Shown piece by piece: positions 8,350 through 15,479 of a stretch of 34,759 bases of DNA. Both the position numbers and the translations under genes were made by a program. Below the pieces are notes generated by a model, which had not been told where the DNA came from, searched no databases, and saw nothing but the letters and a program-made list of their open reading frames with translations. Position 1 is the stretch's first letter; each line of letters begins with the position of its first letter. The DNA is from an uncultured Cyclobacteriaceae bacterium. GTDB lineage: Bacteria > Bacteroidota > Bacteroidia > Cytophagales > Cyclobacteriaceae. Location: positions 1 through 34,759 of the forward strand of contig CANLOE010000080.1 of the NCBI GenBank assembly GCA_947492745.1, written 5' to 3'.

Positions 8350-10143
8350 TTGCCATCGAAAACTAAATTTGAGCGATTAGGACTCTTTTATATTCTCGCC
8401 TTAGCAGGAATTGCGGCCACAGTGGTCATCAGTCAACTGTTGGTGCAAAGCTTTATCACCAAGCAGACCAATGACTCACGGTTGGTCAACATTGCAGGGC
8501 GTCAGCGAATGTTGAGCCAGAAAATCAGCAAAGTGGCCCTACAAATCAAAGATGCTCAGGAAGAAGGGACCTTGGAAAGCTACAAAAATGAATTGAAACA
8601 GGCTTTGGGCTTGTGGGTAATCTCGCATCATGCATTGCTAGCGGGGAGCGATAGCCTAGGACTGCCCGGAAGGAATCCCGAAGAGATAAAACAACGCTTT
8701 CGCACACTGGAGCCACATTATAACAGTATCAGAAAAGCCTCGTTGAAACTGACCCAAGCCCGGTTAGTAGACTCACTACAGGTGATGCAGCAGACTGATA
8801 GTATATTATTACATGAGGATAACTTCCTCTCCGGGATGAACGATATCGTGTTCCAATACGACATCGAAGCCAAGGACAAAGTACAGTCCCTGAGTCGCTT
8901 GGAATTGATACTGTTCTTTGTAGCCCTGTTCATCATACTACTGGAGCTGGTTTTCATCTTTCGGCCCATCGCCCAAAACGTGCGAAAGACCGTGTCCGAG
9001 TTAGTAGAGTCAGAAGATAACGCCAAAAAAATGACTGCGCAGATAAGTAAGCTCTACGAAGAGCTGGGCAAATCCTATCAAGACCTAGAAGGAATAGGCA
9101 TAGAGAAAACGCAACCTTCCACTTTTCTGAAGATGAATGCCAATGGCGATATTACCTATATGTCCAATCACTTCCGCAGACTCTTGGAATACGAGCGTGA
9201 TAATCTACCCCCCAGCTTCACCTATCTATTGAAAAAGGAAGGCTACTCGGAGGAGTTTCTCGATGGGGTCATCAAAATCCTTGAGCAAGGTAAAAACTGG
9301 TATGGAGAAGTAAAACTCACCAGTCTTTCGGGAGATTTTATTTGGTTGGAAATGTCGATTGTACCACTAGCGGGTACGAACAATGACCAGCAACATTTGC
9401 TGGCCATAGCTTCTGATGTTACCGAGATCAAAGAAGCCAAAATGCGCTCTAGGGAAATCAACAAAGAAAAGATTCAGAAAAGAGTGAAAGAACAGGAGTA
9501 CCGCTCGGTCCTAATACTGGAGGGGCAGGAAGAAGAACGAAAACGCCTATCCAGAGAACTCCACGATGGTGTAGGACAGATGTTAACAGCACTGAAACTC
9601 AACCTAGAATCCATCACCCCTTCGAGTTCCGTCCATACGCGGAAACGCTTGGATGAAACCAGAAGCCTGATGAAAAGCGTTATCAAAGAGGTGCGCCGTG
9701 TTTCCTTTAATTTGACACCGAGTAGCTTGAGTGATTTTGGCCTCTTGGCCGGTATCAAGAAGTTCTGTATGGAGGTATCCGGACTTGCAGATGTAGAGGT
9801 CGTCTTTGAGAACAGGTCCCGATTTATCAACCGACTGGACAAAAATGTGGAAGTGAACCTGTACAGGGTTATTCAAGAAGCTGTCAATAATGCCATAAAA
9901 TATGCGAAAGCGGAGAAAATTACCGTTAGTTTCGAGCATACTTTCAATGAGCTCAGTATTATTGTGGCAGATAACGGCAGGGGCTTTGACTATGGGAGGC
10001 TTCTGGAAACGGGCCACTTCGAAGCTACGGGACATGGAATATTCAACATGAGAGAGCGGATAGCCTTTATCGAGGGCAAGTTCGATATAGAGACCGCTTT
10101 AGGCAAGGGAACAAAAATCCTGTTGACCATACCACTGAACTGA
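8350..10143 (+). CDS. NarX/PilJ-like sensor histidine kinase
   Basis: 597 aa membrane kinase. TM1 is at about 12-34 and TM2 at about 184-205. The segment between them contains a PilJ/NarX-type motif, N-I-A-G-R-Q-R-M-L-S-Q (47-57), found in type IV pilus and nitrate-sensing input domains. A PAS-like domain spans about 250-365. The HisKA_3 box ELHDGVGQ puts the phosphorylated histidine at H405, followed by a HATPase with NNAIKYAKA, DNGRGF and GHGIFNM. This is the NarL-partner class of kinases, and a response regulator follows after 79 bp. Location after nirBD suggests nitrate or nitrite sensing, but the ligand is inferred. The start is TTG at 8350; no in-frame ATG exists before the conserved input-domain motif. 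Confidence 0.93.
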   Translation: MPSKTKFERLGLFYILALAGIAATVVISQLLVQSFITKQTNDSRLVNIAGRQRMLSQKISKVALQIKDAQEEGTLESYKNELKQALGLWVISHHALLAGSDSLGLPGRNPEEIKQRFRTLEPHYNSIRKASLKLTQARLVDSLQVMQQTDSILLHEDNFLSGMNDIVFQYDIEAKDKVQSLSRLELILFFVALFIILLELVFIFRPIAQNVRKTVSELVESEDNAKKMTAQISKLYEELGKSYQDLEGIGIEKTQPSTFLKMNANGDITYMSNHFRRLLEYERDNLPPSFTYLLKKEGYSEEFLDGVIKILEQGKNWYGEVKLTSLSGDFIWLEMSIVPLAGTNNDQQHLLAIASDVTEIKEAKMRSREINKEKIQKRVKEQEYRSVLILEGQEEERKRLSRELHDGVGQMLTALKLNLESITPSSSVHTRKRLDETRSLMKSVIKEVRRVSFNLTPSSLSDFGLLAGIKKFCMEVSGLADVEVVFENRSRFINRLDKNVEVNLYRVIQEAVNNAIKYAKAEKITVSFEHTFNELSIIVADNGRGFDYGRLLETGHFEATGHGIFNMRERIAFIEGKFDIETALGKGTKILLTIPLN

Positions 10144-10222
10144 TTCTTGGACGGTTACAGGAAATCCATGCTTAGGAATAACCGGTAAATGACTATTATT
10201 TGGAGCTTTTTAGATAAGGAAT

Positions 10223-10906
10223 ATGAATACGATCAAGGTAATACTCGCTGATGACCATGAGATAGTACGTAAAGGAATCAAGGTCTTATTGGAAAGTGAG
10301 AACGATATAGAAGTTATTGCAGAGGCAAGCGACGGTCAGGAAGCATTGGACAGGGTCGCGGAATATAAGCCCGATGTATTGATTGTAGACATCAGGATGC
10401 CCGTACTGAACGGCATCGAAACCACGGTCAGAATGAAAGCCATCGCTCCCGAGACAAAGGTGCTGGTACTCTCCATGCACGATGATGAAGAGTACATCAC
10501 CAAATCCATCGATGGTGGGGCCATGGGCTATCTGTTGAAGGATACCAGCAAAGAAGAGTTTATCAAAGCGGTGCATACCGTGTATAACGGCGATAAATAC
10601 TTTAGCGCCGATATTTCCAATATCTTGGTCAACAATTACCTGAACAGCAAGCAACGCACTCCTACAGAACCCCTTCCATCTACCTCTGATAGCTACCACC
10701 TGACCAAAAGAGAAAAACAGATACTCAACCTTATCTATGAAGGTATCAGTAATAAAGACATCGCCAATCAGCTGGAAAAGAGTATCCGTACCATTGAAAC
10801 ACATCGATTCAATATCATGAAAAAAATCGGTGTCAATAATATTACTGAACTACTATTGAAAATCGAAAGAGATGAATCCCTGAAAGATGAGATTATCAAT
10901 AACTGA
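10223..10906 (+). CDS. NarL/FixJ-type response regulator
   Basis: 227 aa. The N-terminal receiver domain has the acidic pair D10/D11, phospho-acceptor D56 in VLIVDIRMP, and K106. A linker at about 135-158 leads to a LuxR-type helix-turn-helix (about 160-215) with the usual LTKREKQILNLI and SIRTIETHRFNIMKKI segments. It is almost certainly the partner of the kinase 79 bp upstream. Likely targets include nirBD and cobA, by proximity only. The TTACGTAA sites upstream of nirB are a candidate binding site, which the sequence does not prove. Confidence 0.95.
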   Translation: MNTIKVILADDHEIVRKGIKVLLESENDIEVIAEASDGQEALDRVAEYKPDVLIVDIRMPVLNGIETTVRMKAIAPETKVLVLSMHDDEEYITKSIDGGAMGYLLKDTSKEEFIKAVHTVYNGDKYFSADISNILVNNYLNSKQRTPTEPLPSTSDSYHLTKREKQILNLIYEGISNKDIANQLEKSIRTIETHRFNIMKKIGVNNITELLLKIERDESLKDEIINN

Positions 10907-11220
10907 GGGTTTTGTTCCATCTTTATGGGAGTAGTGTGACTTGTATATAGAGTACGATAGGATATCGTTCATTGTATTACCCCCACCTTTGTAGGGTCAG
11001 ACGTGAGATTGGGAAAAAGAAAAAACTTTTATTTAAGCCCAAACGCAATTGTTCCGGGACAGATGGAAGATCATTGCAAAAACACTGTTCCGCCCGGACC
11101 GACCCCAATGACCAATTCACTAATGACCATTTTACCAATACAGGATTTTTCCCTGGTTTGCCGAACCTCGAATTTCCCGTTTCACTTTTTCTTGAGTCAA
11201 TAAACCCATCTTGATCATCC

Positions 11221-11242
11221 CTCTCTCTCTCTCTCTCTCTCT
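11221..11242 (+). repeat. (CT)11 dinucleotide run
   Basis: An uninterrupted 22-bp CT run, at the boundary between the response-regulator trailer and the AT-rich RiPP promoter region. Such runs can change length by slippage. Confidence 0.95.
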
Positions 11243-11458
11243 GAGCAGCTAGCTCAATCGTTGGGTATTTTTTTTTGAACTAATACTATGATTTACAATA
11301 AGTTGCGATTGATTTGTACATAGGTATACATATTTTCTTTTTTTTTGTCTAATATCACTAGTATTGAGTATTAATAATAATAAATAACTAAATATTAGTA
11401 TTTAAAAGGGTGTATGGGGTAGTGTATTTAAATTCATACTTTAAAGAAGATAATTAAT

Positions 11459-11509
11459 CCTCAATGGAGTAGCTACCCAATGAGGCAGCGGGGAAACCGA
11501 AAATCGCTG
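11459..11509 (+). promoter_or_regulatory. Two adjacent hairpins in the precursor-gene leader
   Basis: CCTCAATGG (11459-11467) pairs with CCAATGAGG (11477-11485) with one A-A mismatch. Immediately after, CAGCG (11486-11490) pairs with CGCTG (11505-11509). Both lie 40-90 bp before the first precursor ATG and could form a structured 5' leader. Pairing is by eye, and function is unknown. Confidence 0.35.
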
Positions 11510-11548
11510 TTTAAAAAAAAGTAGGTAACATTTAAAAATTAAAGTAAA

Positions 11549-11746
11549 ATGCAAGACAAATTCGAAAAATTGAGTCTAGGCACATTTGGAAAAATTGAAA
11601 ATCTAGAGGCCATAAAAGGGGGTATGGATGGACCATGTGAAGGTGAGACAATTACTGACACAAGATGTAGTTCTGGTGATGGTGGGGCAACCCATGTTTG
11701 TAAAGACAATTATGAAGATTGTGATTATGGAGGAGGGGCAAACTGA
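11549..11746 (+). CDS. Grasp-with-spasm precursor peptide 1
   Basis: 65 aa. The leader (1-25) ends in the double glycine A-I-K-G-G; the core (26-65) is rich in Thr, Asp, Glu, Gly and Cys, with C30, C40, C51 and C58. Side chains of Thr/Ser and Asp/Glu are what an ATP-grasp ligase of the graspetide type joins by ester or amide bonds, so the core has both partners (for example T34, T36, T38 and T48, with D/E at 31, 33, 37, 44, 53, 56, 57 and 59). The core shares a pattern with precursor 2: C...T...C...D-G-G-x(0-1)-T-x(1-2)-C...D...D. The ATP-grasp and SPASM genes follow. It is called a precursor from leader, composition and context; the modified product is unknown. Confidence 0.85.
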   Translation: MQDKFEKLSLGTFGKIENLEAIKGGMDGPCEGETITDTRCSSGDGGATHVCKDNYEDCDYGGGAN

Positions 11747-11784
11747 TAGTTTGATTTTTTTATTAAATTTTTTATAACTATACG

Positions 11785-11964
11785 ATGGAAAAAATGAAAT
11801 CTGATAAATTCCAAAATATAAACCAAGAAATCTTTAAGAAGATTAATGAATTGGCCGGCATTAGAGGTGGTTGTGGTGACGGCTCCTATACATTACGTAA
11901 CACATGTTGTAGACCTATCGATGGAGGAACGTTTTGTGGAGATCAAGACCGCGACATAGCGTAA
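11785..11964 (+). CDS. Grasp-with-spasm precursor peptide 2 (short gene)
   Basis: 59 aa, starting ATG at 11785 and ending TAA at 11962-11964, 38 bp after precursor 1. The leader ends A-G-I-R-G-G (24-29) and the core (30-59) begins with Cys. Cysteines are C30, C41, C42 and C51; candidate crosslinking residues are S33, T35, T40 and T49 with D32, D46, D53, D55 and D57. The D-G-G-T-F-C segment matches D-G-G-A-T-H-V-C of precursor 1, so the two cores appear to be paralogous although the leaders differ. It is short enough to be missed by automatic callers. A hairpin that could end most transcripts lies 18 bp after its stop. Confidence 0.85.
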   Translation: MEKMKSDKFQNINQEIFKKINELAGIRGGCGDGSYTLRNTCCRPIDGGTFCGDQDRDIA

Positions 11965-11981
11965 ATTAATAGCAACAATAT

Positions 11982-12024
11982 AATTGGGCTGCATGGTAAG
12001 CACATTTGATGCGGCCCAATTTTC
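11982..12024 (+). terminator. Attenuator-like hairpin between precursors and maturation genes
   Basis: AATTGGGCTGCAT (11982-11994) pairs with ATGCGGCCCAATT (12009-12021) over 13 bp with one G-U pair and a 14-nt loop, followed by TT. It would let the precursors be made in excess over the maturation enzymes, as is common in RiPP operons. It also decides the next gene's start: the upstream in-frame TTG at 12006 lies within the hairpin. Confidence 0.7.
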
Positions 12025-12041
12025 ACCACTACAATACCGAA

Positions 12042-13016
12042 ATGATTTTAATATTAAGCCAGAACGGCCTAGAGCCAACTACCAACGAAGTTATCGATTG
12101 GCTAGACTACTTCAATGCTAATTATATAAGGATAAATGGTGATGATATTCTTCAAAATGCACGTTATAGTATTGGTATGGAGAACATGATAATTAGATTA
12201 GAAGGGGTAGATATCCATATAGATGAAATCAATGCGGTATGGTTTAGGCGCTGGACATCTACAAATTTTTCTGAATACCTTGATTTTGAAGGTGATTCTC
12301 GATTGAAACAAGGTATAAACGAATACCTTAAAACTGAATATCAAGGTGCCAGTAGAGCTTTCTTTAGTTTATTACAGAATAAGTTCTGGTTAACCGATGT
12401 AAGAAAGTCTCGTATGGAAAAATATAACGTACTAAAACTGGCTAGTAGTTGCGGACTGTACGTGCCTGATACGCTTATATGTAACAATAAGGATGCTATC
12501 AAGAACTTTTCTGCTCTCCACAATGGAAAAATAATAACAAAACCTATATCCGAAGTCACGCTATTTCCAATTGATAACAGTTCATTTGTTCCATATACCA
12601 CGCAGATAGAAGTCGGTGAGATAAATTATGAAAGGTTTCATCCACTTCAAATACAAGAAGCTATAGAAAAACAATACGAAATAAGGGCTTTTTTCATTTT
12701 GGGAAATATCTATTCCATGGCTATTTTCAGTCAGGATGATGAAAAGACCAAACAAGATTTCAGATGTTATAATACTGAGTTTCCAAATCGGCATGTACCT
12801 TATAAACTTCCACGTGAAATAGAGCAGAATATAACTAGTCTGATGGGATTAATTGGTCTTAATTGTGGTTCCATTGATTTGATAAAAGCGACCGATGACA
12901 GATATATATTTCTCGAGATTAACCCAGTAGGGCAATTTGGGATGACTTCTCACCCTTGTAATTATAACCTTGAAAAAGAAGTTGCAGAACTTTTAATACA
13001 TGAAGACAAACGATAA
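12042..13016 (+). CDS. gwsG: Grasp-with-spasm ATP-grasp peptide maturase
   Basis: 324 aa from ATG at 12042. This start gives the family-typical opening M-I-L-I-L-S followed by N-E-V-I-D-W and lies 20 bp after a hairpin. ATP-grasp ligases of this RiPP class activate Asp/Glu side chains with ATP and join them to Thr/Ser or Lys in the precursor core. Visible features are a pre-ATP-grasp domain (1-~120), the ATP-binding lysine region IITKPI (164-169), a charged segment YEIRAFFI (212-219), and the metal-binding end with D279 and E292-x-N294-P-V-G-Q-F. No membrane segment. It overlaps the next gene by 17 bp, implying coupled translation. Family assignment is strong; the crosslink made is unknown. 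Confidence 0.93.
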   Translation: MILILSQNGLEPTTNEVIDWLDYFNANYIRINGDDILQNARYSIGMENMIIRLEGVDIHIDEINAVWFRRWTSTNFSEYLDFEGDSRLKQGINEYLKTEYQGASRAFFSLLQNKFWLTDVRKSRMEKYNVLKLASSCGLYVPDTLICNNKDAIKNFSALHNGKIITKPISEVTLFPIDNSSFVPYTTQIEVGEINYERFHPLQIQEAIEKQYEIRAFFILGNIYSMAIFSQDDEKTKQDFRCYNTEFPNRHVPYKLPREIEQNITSLMGLIGLNCGSIDLIKATDDRYIFLEINPVGQFGMTSHPCNYNLEKEVAELLIHEDKR

Positions 13017-13203
13017 ACTGAGAACCTTTCTATCTTCTTTGGATAATGAACAATTGAGAAAGCTGCCTCCGAGTATGATGTTGATGAAAGAATCCACACC
13101 CGTGATGATTAATTTTGATAAAAGTTCATTCTATCGGACCGGTAGAAGTGTAGCAGTAAAATTTTATAAACCTGTTTCGCAAATTAACGATGTTGAAGAC
13201 TAA
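13000..13203 (+). CDS. Small unrecognised protein in the RiPP operon
   Basis: 67 aa. The start overlaps the end of the ATP-grasp gene by 17 bp and its end overlaps the SPASM gene start by 14 bp, which strongly favours a real, translationally coupled gene. No signal peptide, GG motif or cysteine is present. The N-terminal half is charged and helical-looking (LRTFLSSLDNEQLRKLP); the C-terminal half ends in an acidic tail, Q-I-N-D-V-E-D. I do not recognise a family. It could be a leader-peptide recognition or adaptor subunit linking the two enzymes, which is speculation from position. A third precursor is less likely because a GG cleavage site and Cys are lacking. Confidence 0.75.
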   Translation: MKTNDKLRTFLSSLDNEQLRKLPPSMMLMKESTPVMINFDKSSFYRTGRSVAVKFYKPVSQINDVED

Positions 13204-14245
13204 AGAAATTGTATTTAAACTCTACGCCAATTGTATTCCTGTTAGAGGAGCGAAAAGGAGTGTTGTATGCGATCTACAACGCGGAGATTACTACTTAATA
13301 CCAAACATACTTTTTGAAATACTTACAGACTATAAAGAAAGTACTGTAGACTATCTTGCAGATATTTATGGTAGTCAACATAAGATTGATATACAAGCCT
13401 ATTTCGATACATTACAGAGTGAGGGTTATGGTTTCTACACTGATTCTCCTGAGAATTTCCCCGATATCGATATGAAATGGCAAAAATCATCCTTGATTAC
13501 CAATGCTATCGTGGACTTTAATGGTGGGATTTTTCATAATATGAAGGATATAATCAGTCAGTTGGACGAATTCAATTGTAAAGCCCTTCAATTGAGGTTT
13601 TACAACTTAATATCATTAAATAAACTAAGTAACCTACTAACACATCTCAAGGATAGTAGATTGACTTCCGTGTCTTTGGTCCTCCGTCATGACAATAACC
13701 AAACAAAAGATGATTATATAGACCTTAAAAACCAGCACCAGAGAATAACGGATATTTTGATTCATTCCTGTGAAACGTCTTCATTGATTTTCAAAAAAGA
13801 TGAACTTGCCGTGGAAGGGATAGCAGTTATCAAAAGAACTATTACCGACCATGAACATTGTGGGGCCATATCTCCAAAGTATTTTAGGATCAACCTACCC
13901 ATGTTCAGTGAATCCCAGAAACATAATACCTGTTTGCATCGGAAAATATCCATTGATTCCAAAGGAGATATCAGAAACTGTCCATCCATGCCCGAAAGCT
14001 TCGGTAATATCAGAGATACTAAACTTCGGGAGGCAATCCGTCAAAAAAGCTTCAAGAAGTATTGGGATATCACCAAGGACAAGATAACAGTCTGTTCGGA
14101 TTGTGAATTCAGGCATATCTGTACCGATTGCAGAGCTTATGGGCGTGAAGAGAACGATATATATTCAAAACCATTAAAATGTGGGTACGACCCTTACTCC
14201 CTACAATGGGACAGGAAAAAACCAAACACCATAAAACCGCGATAA
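13190..14245 (+). CDS. gwsS: Grasp-with-spasm SPASM-domain peptide maturase
   Basis: 351 aa. The opening (residues 9-43, with YANCIPVRGAKRSVVCDL) is characteristic of the SPASM partner in grasp-with-spasm systems. The C-terminal SPASM-type iron-sulphur domain has C248 and C264, then C302-x2-C305-x5-C311-x2-C314 and C331; C224 precedes it. The central region, where radical-SAM enzymes carry CxxxCxxC, has only isolated cysteines (C130, C194), so it probably does not cleave S-adenosylmethionine in the usual way. It may bind the peptide, position it for the ATP-grasp ligase or carry electrons; which is unknown. It overlaps the 67-aa gene by 14 bp, and the DUF6624 gene starts 4 bp after it. Confidence 0.9.
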   Translation: MLKTKEIVFKLYANCIPVRGAKRSVVCDLQRGDYYLIPNILFEILTDYKESTVDYLADIYGSQHKIDIQAYFDTLQSEGYGFYTDSPENFPDIDMKWQKSSLITNAIVDFNGGIFHNMKDIISQLDEFNCKALQLRFYNLISLNKLSNLLTHLKDSRLTSVSLVLRHDNNQTKDDYIDLKNQHQRITDILIHSCETSSLIFKKDELAVEGIAVIKRTITDHEHCGAISPKYFRINLPMFSESQKHNTCLHRKISIDSKGDIRNCPSMPESFGNIRDTKLREAIRQKSFKKYWDITKDKITVCSDCEFRHICTDCRAYGREENDIYSKPLKCGYDPYSLQWDRKKPNTIKPR

Positions 14246-14249
14246 CCAA

Positions 14250-14906
14250 ATGAAAATCAATAAGACAATCCCGTCACTGATAGCCTTACTTATCCTGAAC
14301 ACACTATGTACAGCACCCGACCCCCATACCAAGGTAAAGGTGAACGAAATCAGAGTGGATACCGATAGCCTGAAAATGCTCCTTGAAGAGGTATATGCCA
14401 ACGACCAGGAAGTAAGACAAAGATATATGCAGGTAAGAAACTCCCAAGGGCAGGGTCCTGCCCTGAATAAGCTCAATACAGAGATGATGCAGGTCGATTC
14501 GCTCAATCTGAGCATCGTTGAAAACTTCCTGTCCTGTTATGGTTTTCCTTCTTCCGGGCAATTTGGAGAAAATGCGCCCAAGTCCATTTTTTATGTAGTT
14601 CAGCATTCCCCTCTTGAAACACAGCTCAAACACTACGATATGTTGAAAAAAGCAATGCAATCAGGAGATGTGCCCGGTAGGGCCTTCGCCATGTTCGAGG
14701 ATAGGGTACGCATGGGGCTGGGGCAGGCACAAATGTACGGGACCCAGATTTCCTGCAAAAGAGTAGGTGACGAAATGCCCTGTAGCCTGCATGAACTGGC
14801 ACTGCCCGAGGTTGTGGATAGCCTAAGGGCAGCTATCGGCTTGGGACCACTGGCGGAGTATCTGGACAAAATGGGAGTAAATGACGCAAGGTTTAATCCA
14901 AAATAG
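14250..14906 (+). CDS. DUF6624 family protein, exported
   Basis: 218 aa. A hydrophobic N-terminus (about 7-21, IPSLIALLILNTLCTAP) suggests export; C20 could be a lipoprotein cysteine but the box is poor. The C-terminal region, containing the SIFYVVQHSPLETQ segment (about 112-125), the FEDRVRM.LGQAQMYGTQ segment and a final L-R-A-A-I-G-L-x-P-L-x-E-Y-L motif, matches my memory of DUF6624, a family without known activity. It starts 4 bp after the SPASM gene and so probably belongs to the RiPP operon transcript; a role in processing or immunity is only a guess. The last residues F-N-P-K and the TAG stop come from the end of a dispersed repeat, so the original C-terminus may have been different. 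Confidence 0.85.
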   Translation: MKINKTIPSLIALLILNTLCTAPDPHTKVKVNEIRVDTDSLKMLLEEVYANDQEVRQRYMQVRNSQGQGPALNKLNTEMMQVDSLNLSIVENFLSCYGFPSSGQFGENAPKSIFYVVQHSPLETQLKHYDMLKKAMQSGDVPGRAFAMFEDRVRMGLGQAQMYGTQISCKRVGDEMPCSLHELALPEVVDSLRAAIGLGPLAEYLDKMGVNDARFNPK

Positions 14907-14965
14907 TCAATAGGATTTCATGATGAGGATATAATTGCAATAAAATCGGCGGTTTAGGTAAGAAG
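14895..14965 (+). repeat. Family B repeat, left half (B3-left)
   Basis: Starts AATCCAAAATAGTCAATAGG inside the last codons of the DUF6624 gene and follows the left half of the element at 33477-33647 (shared 'aattacaataaaatc' and 'ggcttaggt' type segments with changes). The matching right half is at about 15385-15479, after inserted A and C elements. The right boundary is approximate. Confidence 0.65.
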
Positions 14966-15022
14966 GCTTACATCGAAGGTTCGATGAATGCCTTTGACAC
15001 CGCAGGTTCATGAGCACCATTA

Positions 15023-15192
15023 AACCCAAAATGATCAATAGAGAACCTATTCCGCGCATAAATAGCTTCATATCAGAAGCTTTGCCCACCTGTCTTCATT
15101 CACCATAGCGGTGCTATGCCAAATCCAATAAAACTCCCTGATTTATGGATATGTAAACCCTCGTTACGAAGTTCCAATGCATGATCCGGGTT
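15023..15192 (+). repeat. Family A repeat, full length (A4)
   Basis: 170 bp from AACCCAAAATG to CCGGGTT. The first ~100 bp nearly equal A1 at 1665, with central hairpin CATAGC-GGT-GCTATG, and the right part carries the 'cctcgttacgaagttccaa' segment of family A. It lies between the two halves of a family B element. Confidence 0.85.
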
Positions 15193-15217
15193 AAAAATCA
15201 ATCCAATGAGCGAACTA

Positions 15218-15378
15218 ATACAAATTTGGGTTTCAAATGTCGTATAAGATTCCGCTGGTCATTTTGTTTCAATCAAGGCGGGAACCGCAGGGATAGCAGC
15301 GCTATCCTGAGGATTGTCAACGCAGAGTGAAGCAAAATGAACAAGAAGATATGCGATATTTAAAAGCTAAGTTTGTAT
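15218..15378 (+). repeat. Family C repeat, full length (C2)
   Basis: 161 bp bounded by ATACAAATTTG and AAGTTTGTAT. It is the inverted counterpart of 7719-7879, with about six differences and identical length. The central hairpin is GGATAGC-AGC-GCTATCC. It lies 25 bp after A4. Confidence 0.9.
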
Positions 15379-15384
15379 AAATCA

Positions 15385-15479
15385 ATTATCACCAAGGTGC
15401 CAAACCTGCACCGCGTAAAACAGTTGATTTGAAGTAGTTTATACTTGTAGTAGGAAGAGGCACTTGAGAAATTTGAGTT
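15385..15479 (+). repeat. Family B repeat, right half (B3-right), touching the VWA gene stop
   Basis: Matches the right half of 33477-33647 ('aaacctgc', 'gcgtaaaacag', 'tgatttgaag', 'tttatacttgta') and ends in GAGTT, corresponding to GGGTT. The end base is shared with the stop codon of the leftward VWA gene (15479-15481). Together with B3-left it would make one element split by A4 and C2. Confidence 0.65.

Larger units (their letters stand above)
10907..11548 (+). other. Gene-free stretch between the response regulator and the RiPP cluster
   Basis: No convincing gene; overlapping short open frames at 10972-11214 look like chance. The stretch holds a (CT)11 run, a following 'gagcagctagctc' hairpin, and a strongly AT-rich 250-bp segment that must contain the promoter and leader of the peptide cluster. 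The composition changes abruptly near 11240. Confidence 0.6.

Noticed and set aside
11003-11203. 66-80 aa frames upstream of the RiPP cluster as an additional precursor
   Set aside because: No GG leader, no similarity to the two precursors, and the frames run through ordinary intergenic sequence before the CT run.
11221-11242. CRISPR-like or VNTR array
   Set aside because: Only a simple dinucleotide run; no repeat-spacer structure occurs anywhere in the window.
12006-12041. Longer ATP-grasp protein starting at TTG 12006
   Set aside because: That start lies in a strong hairpin, and the family-typical N-terminus begins at the ATG at 12042.
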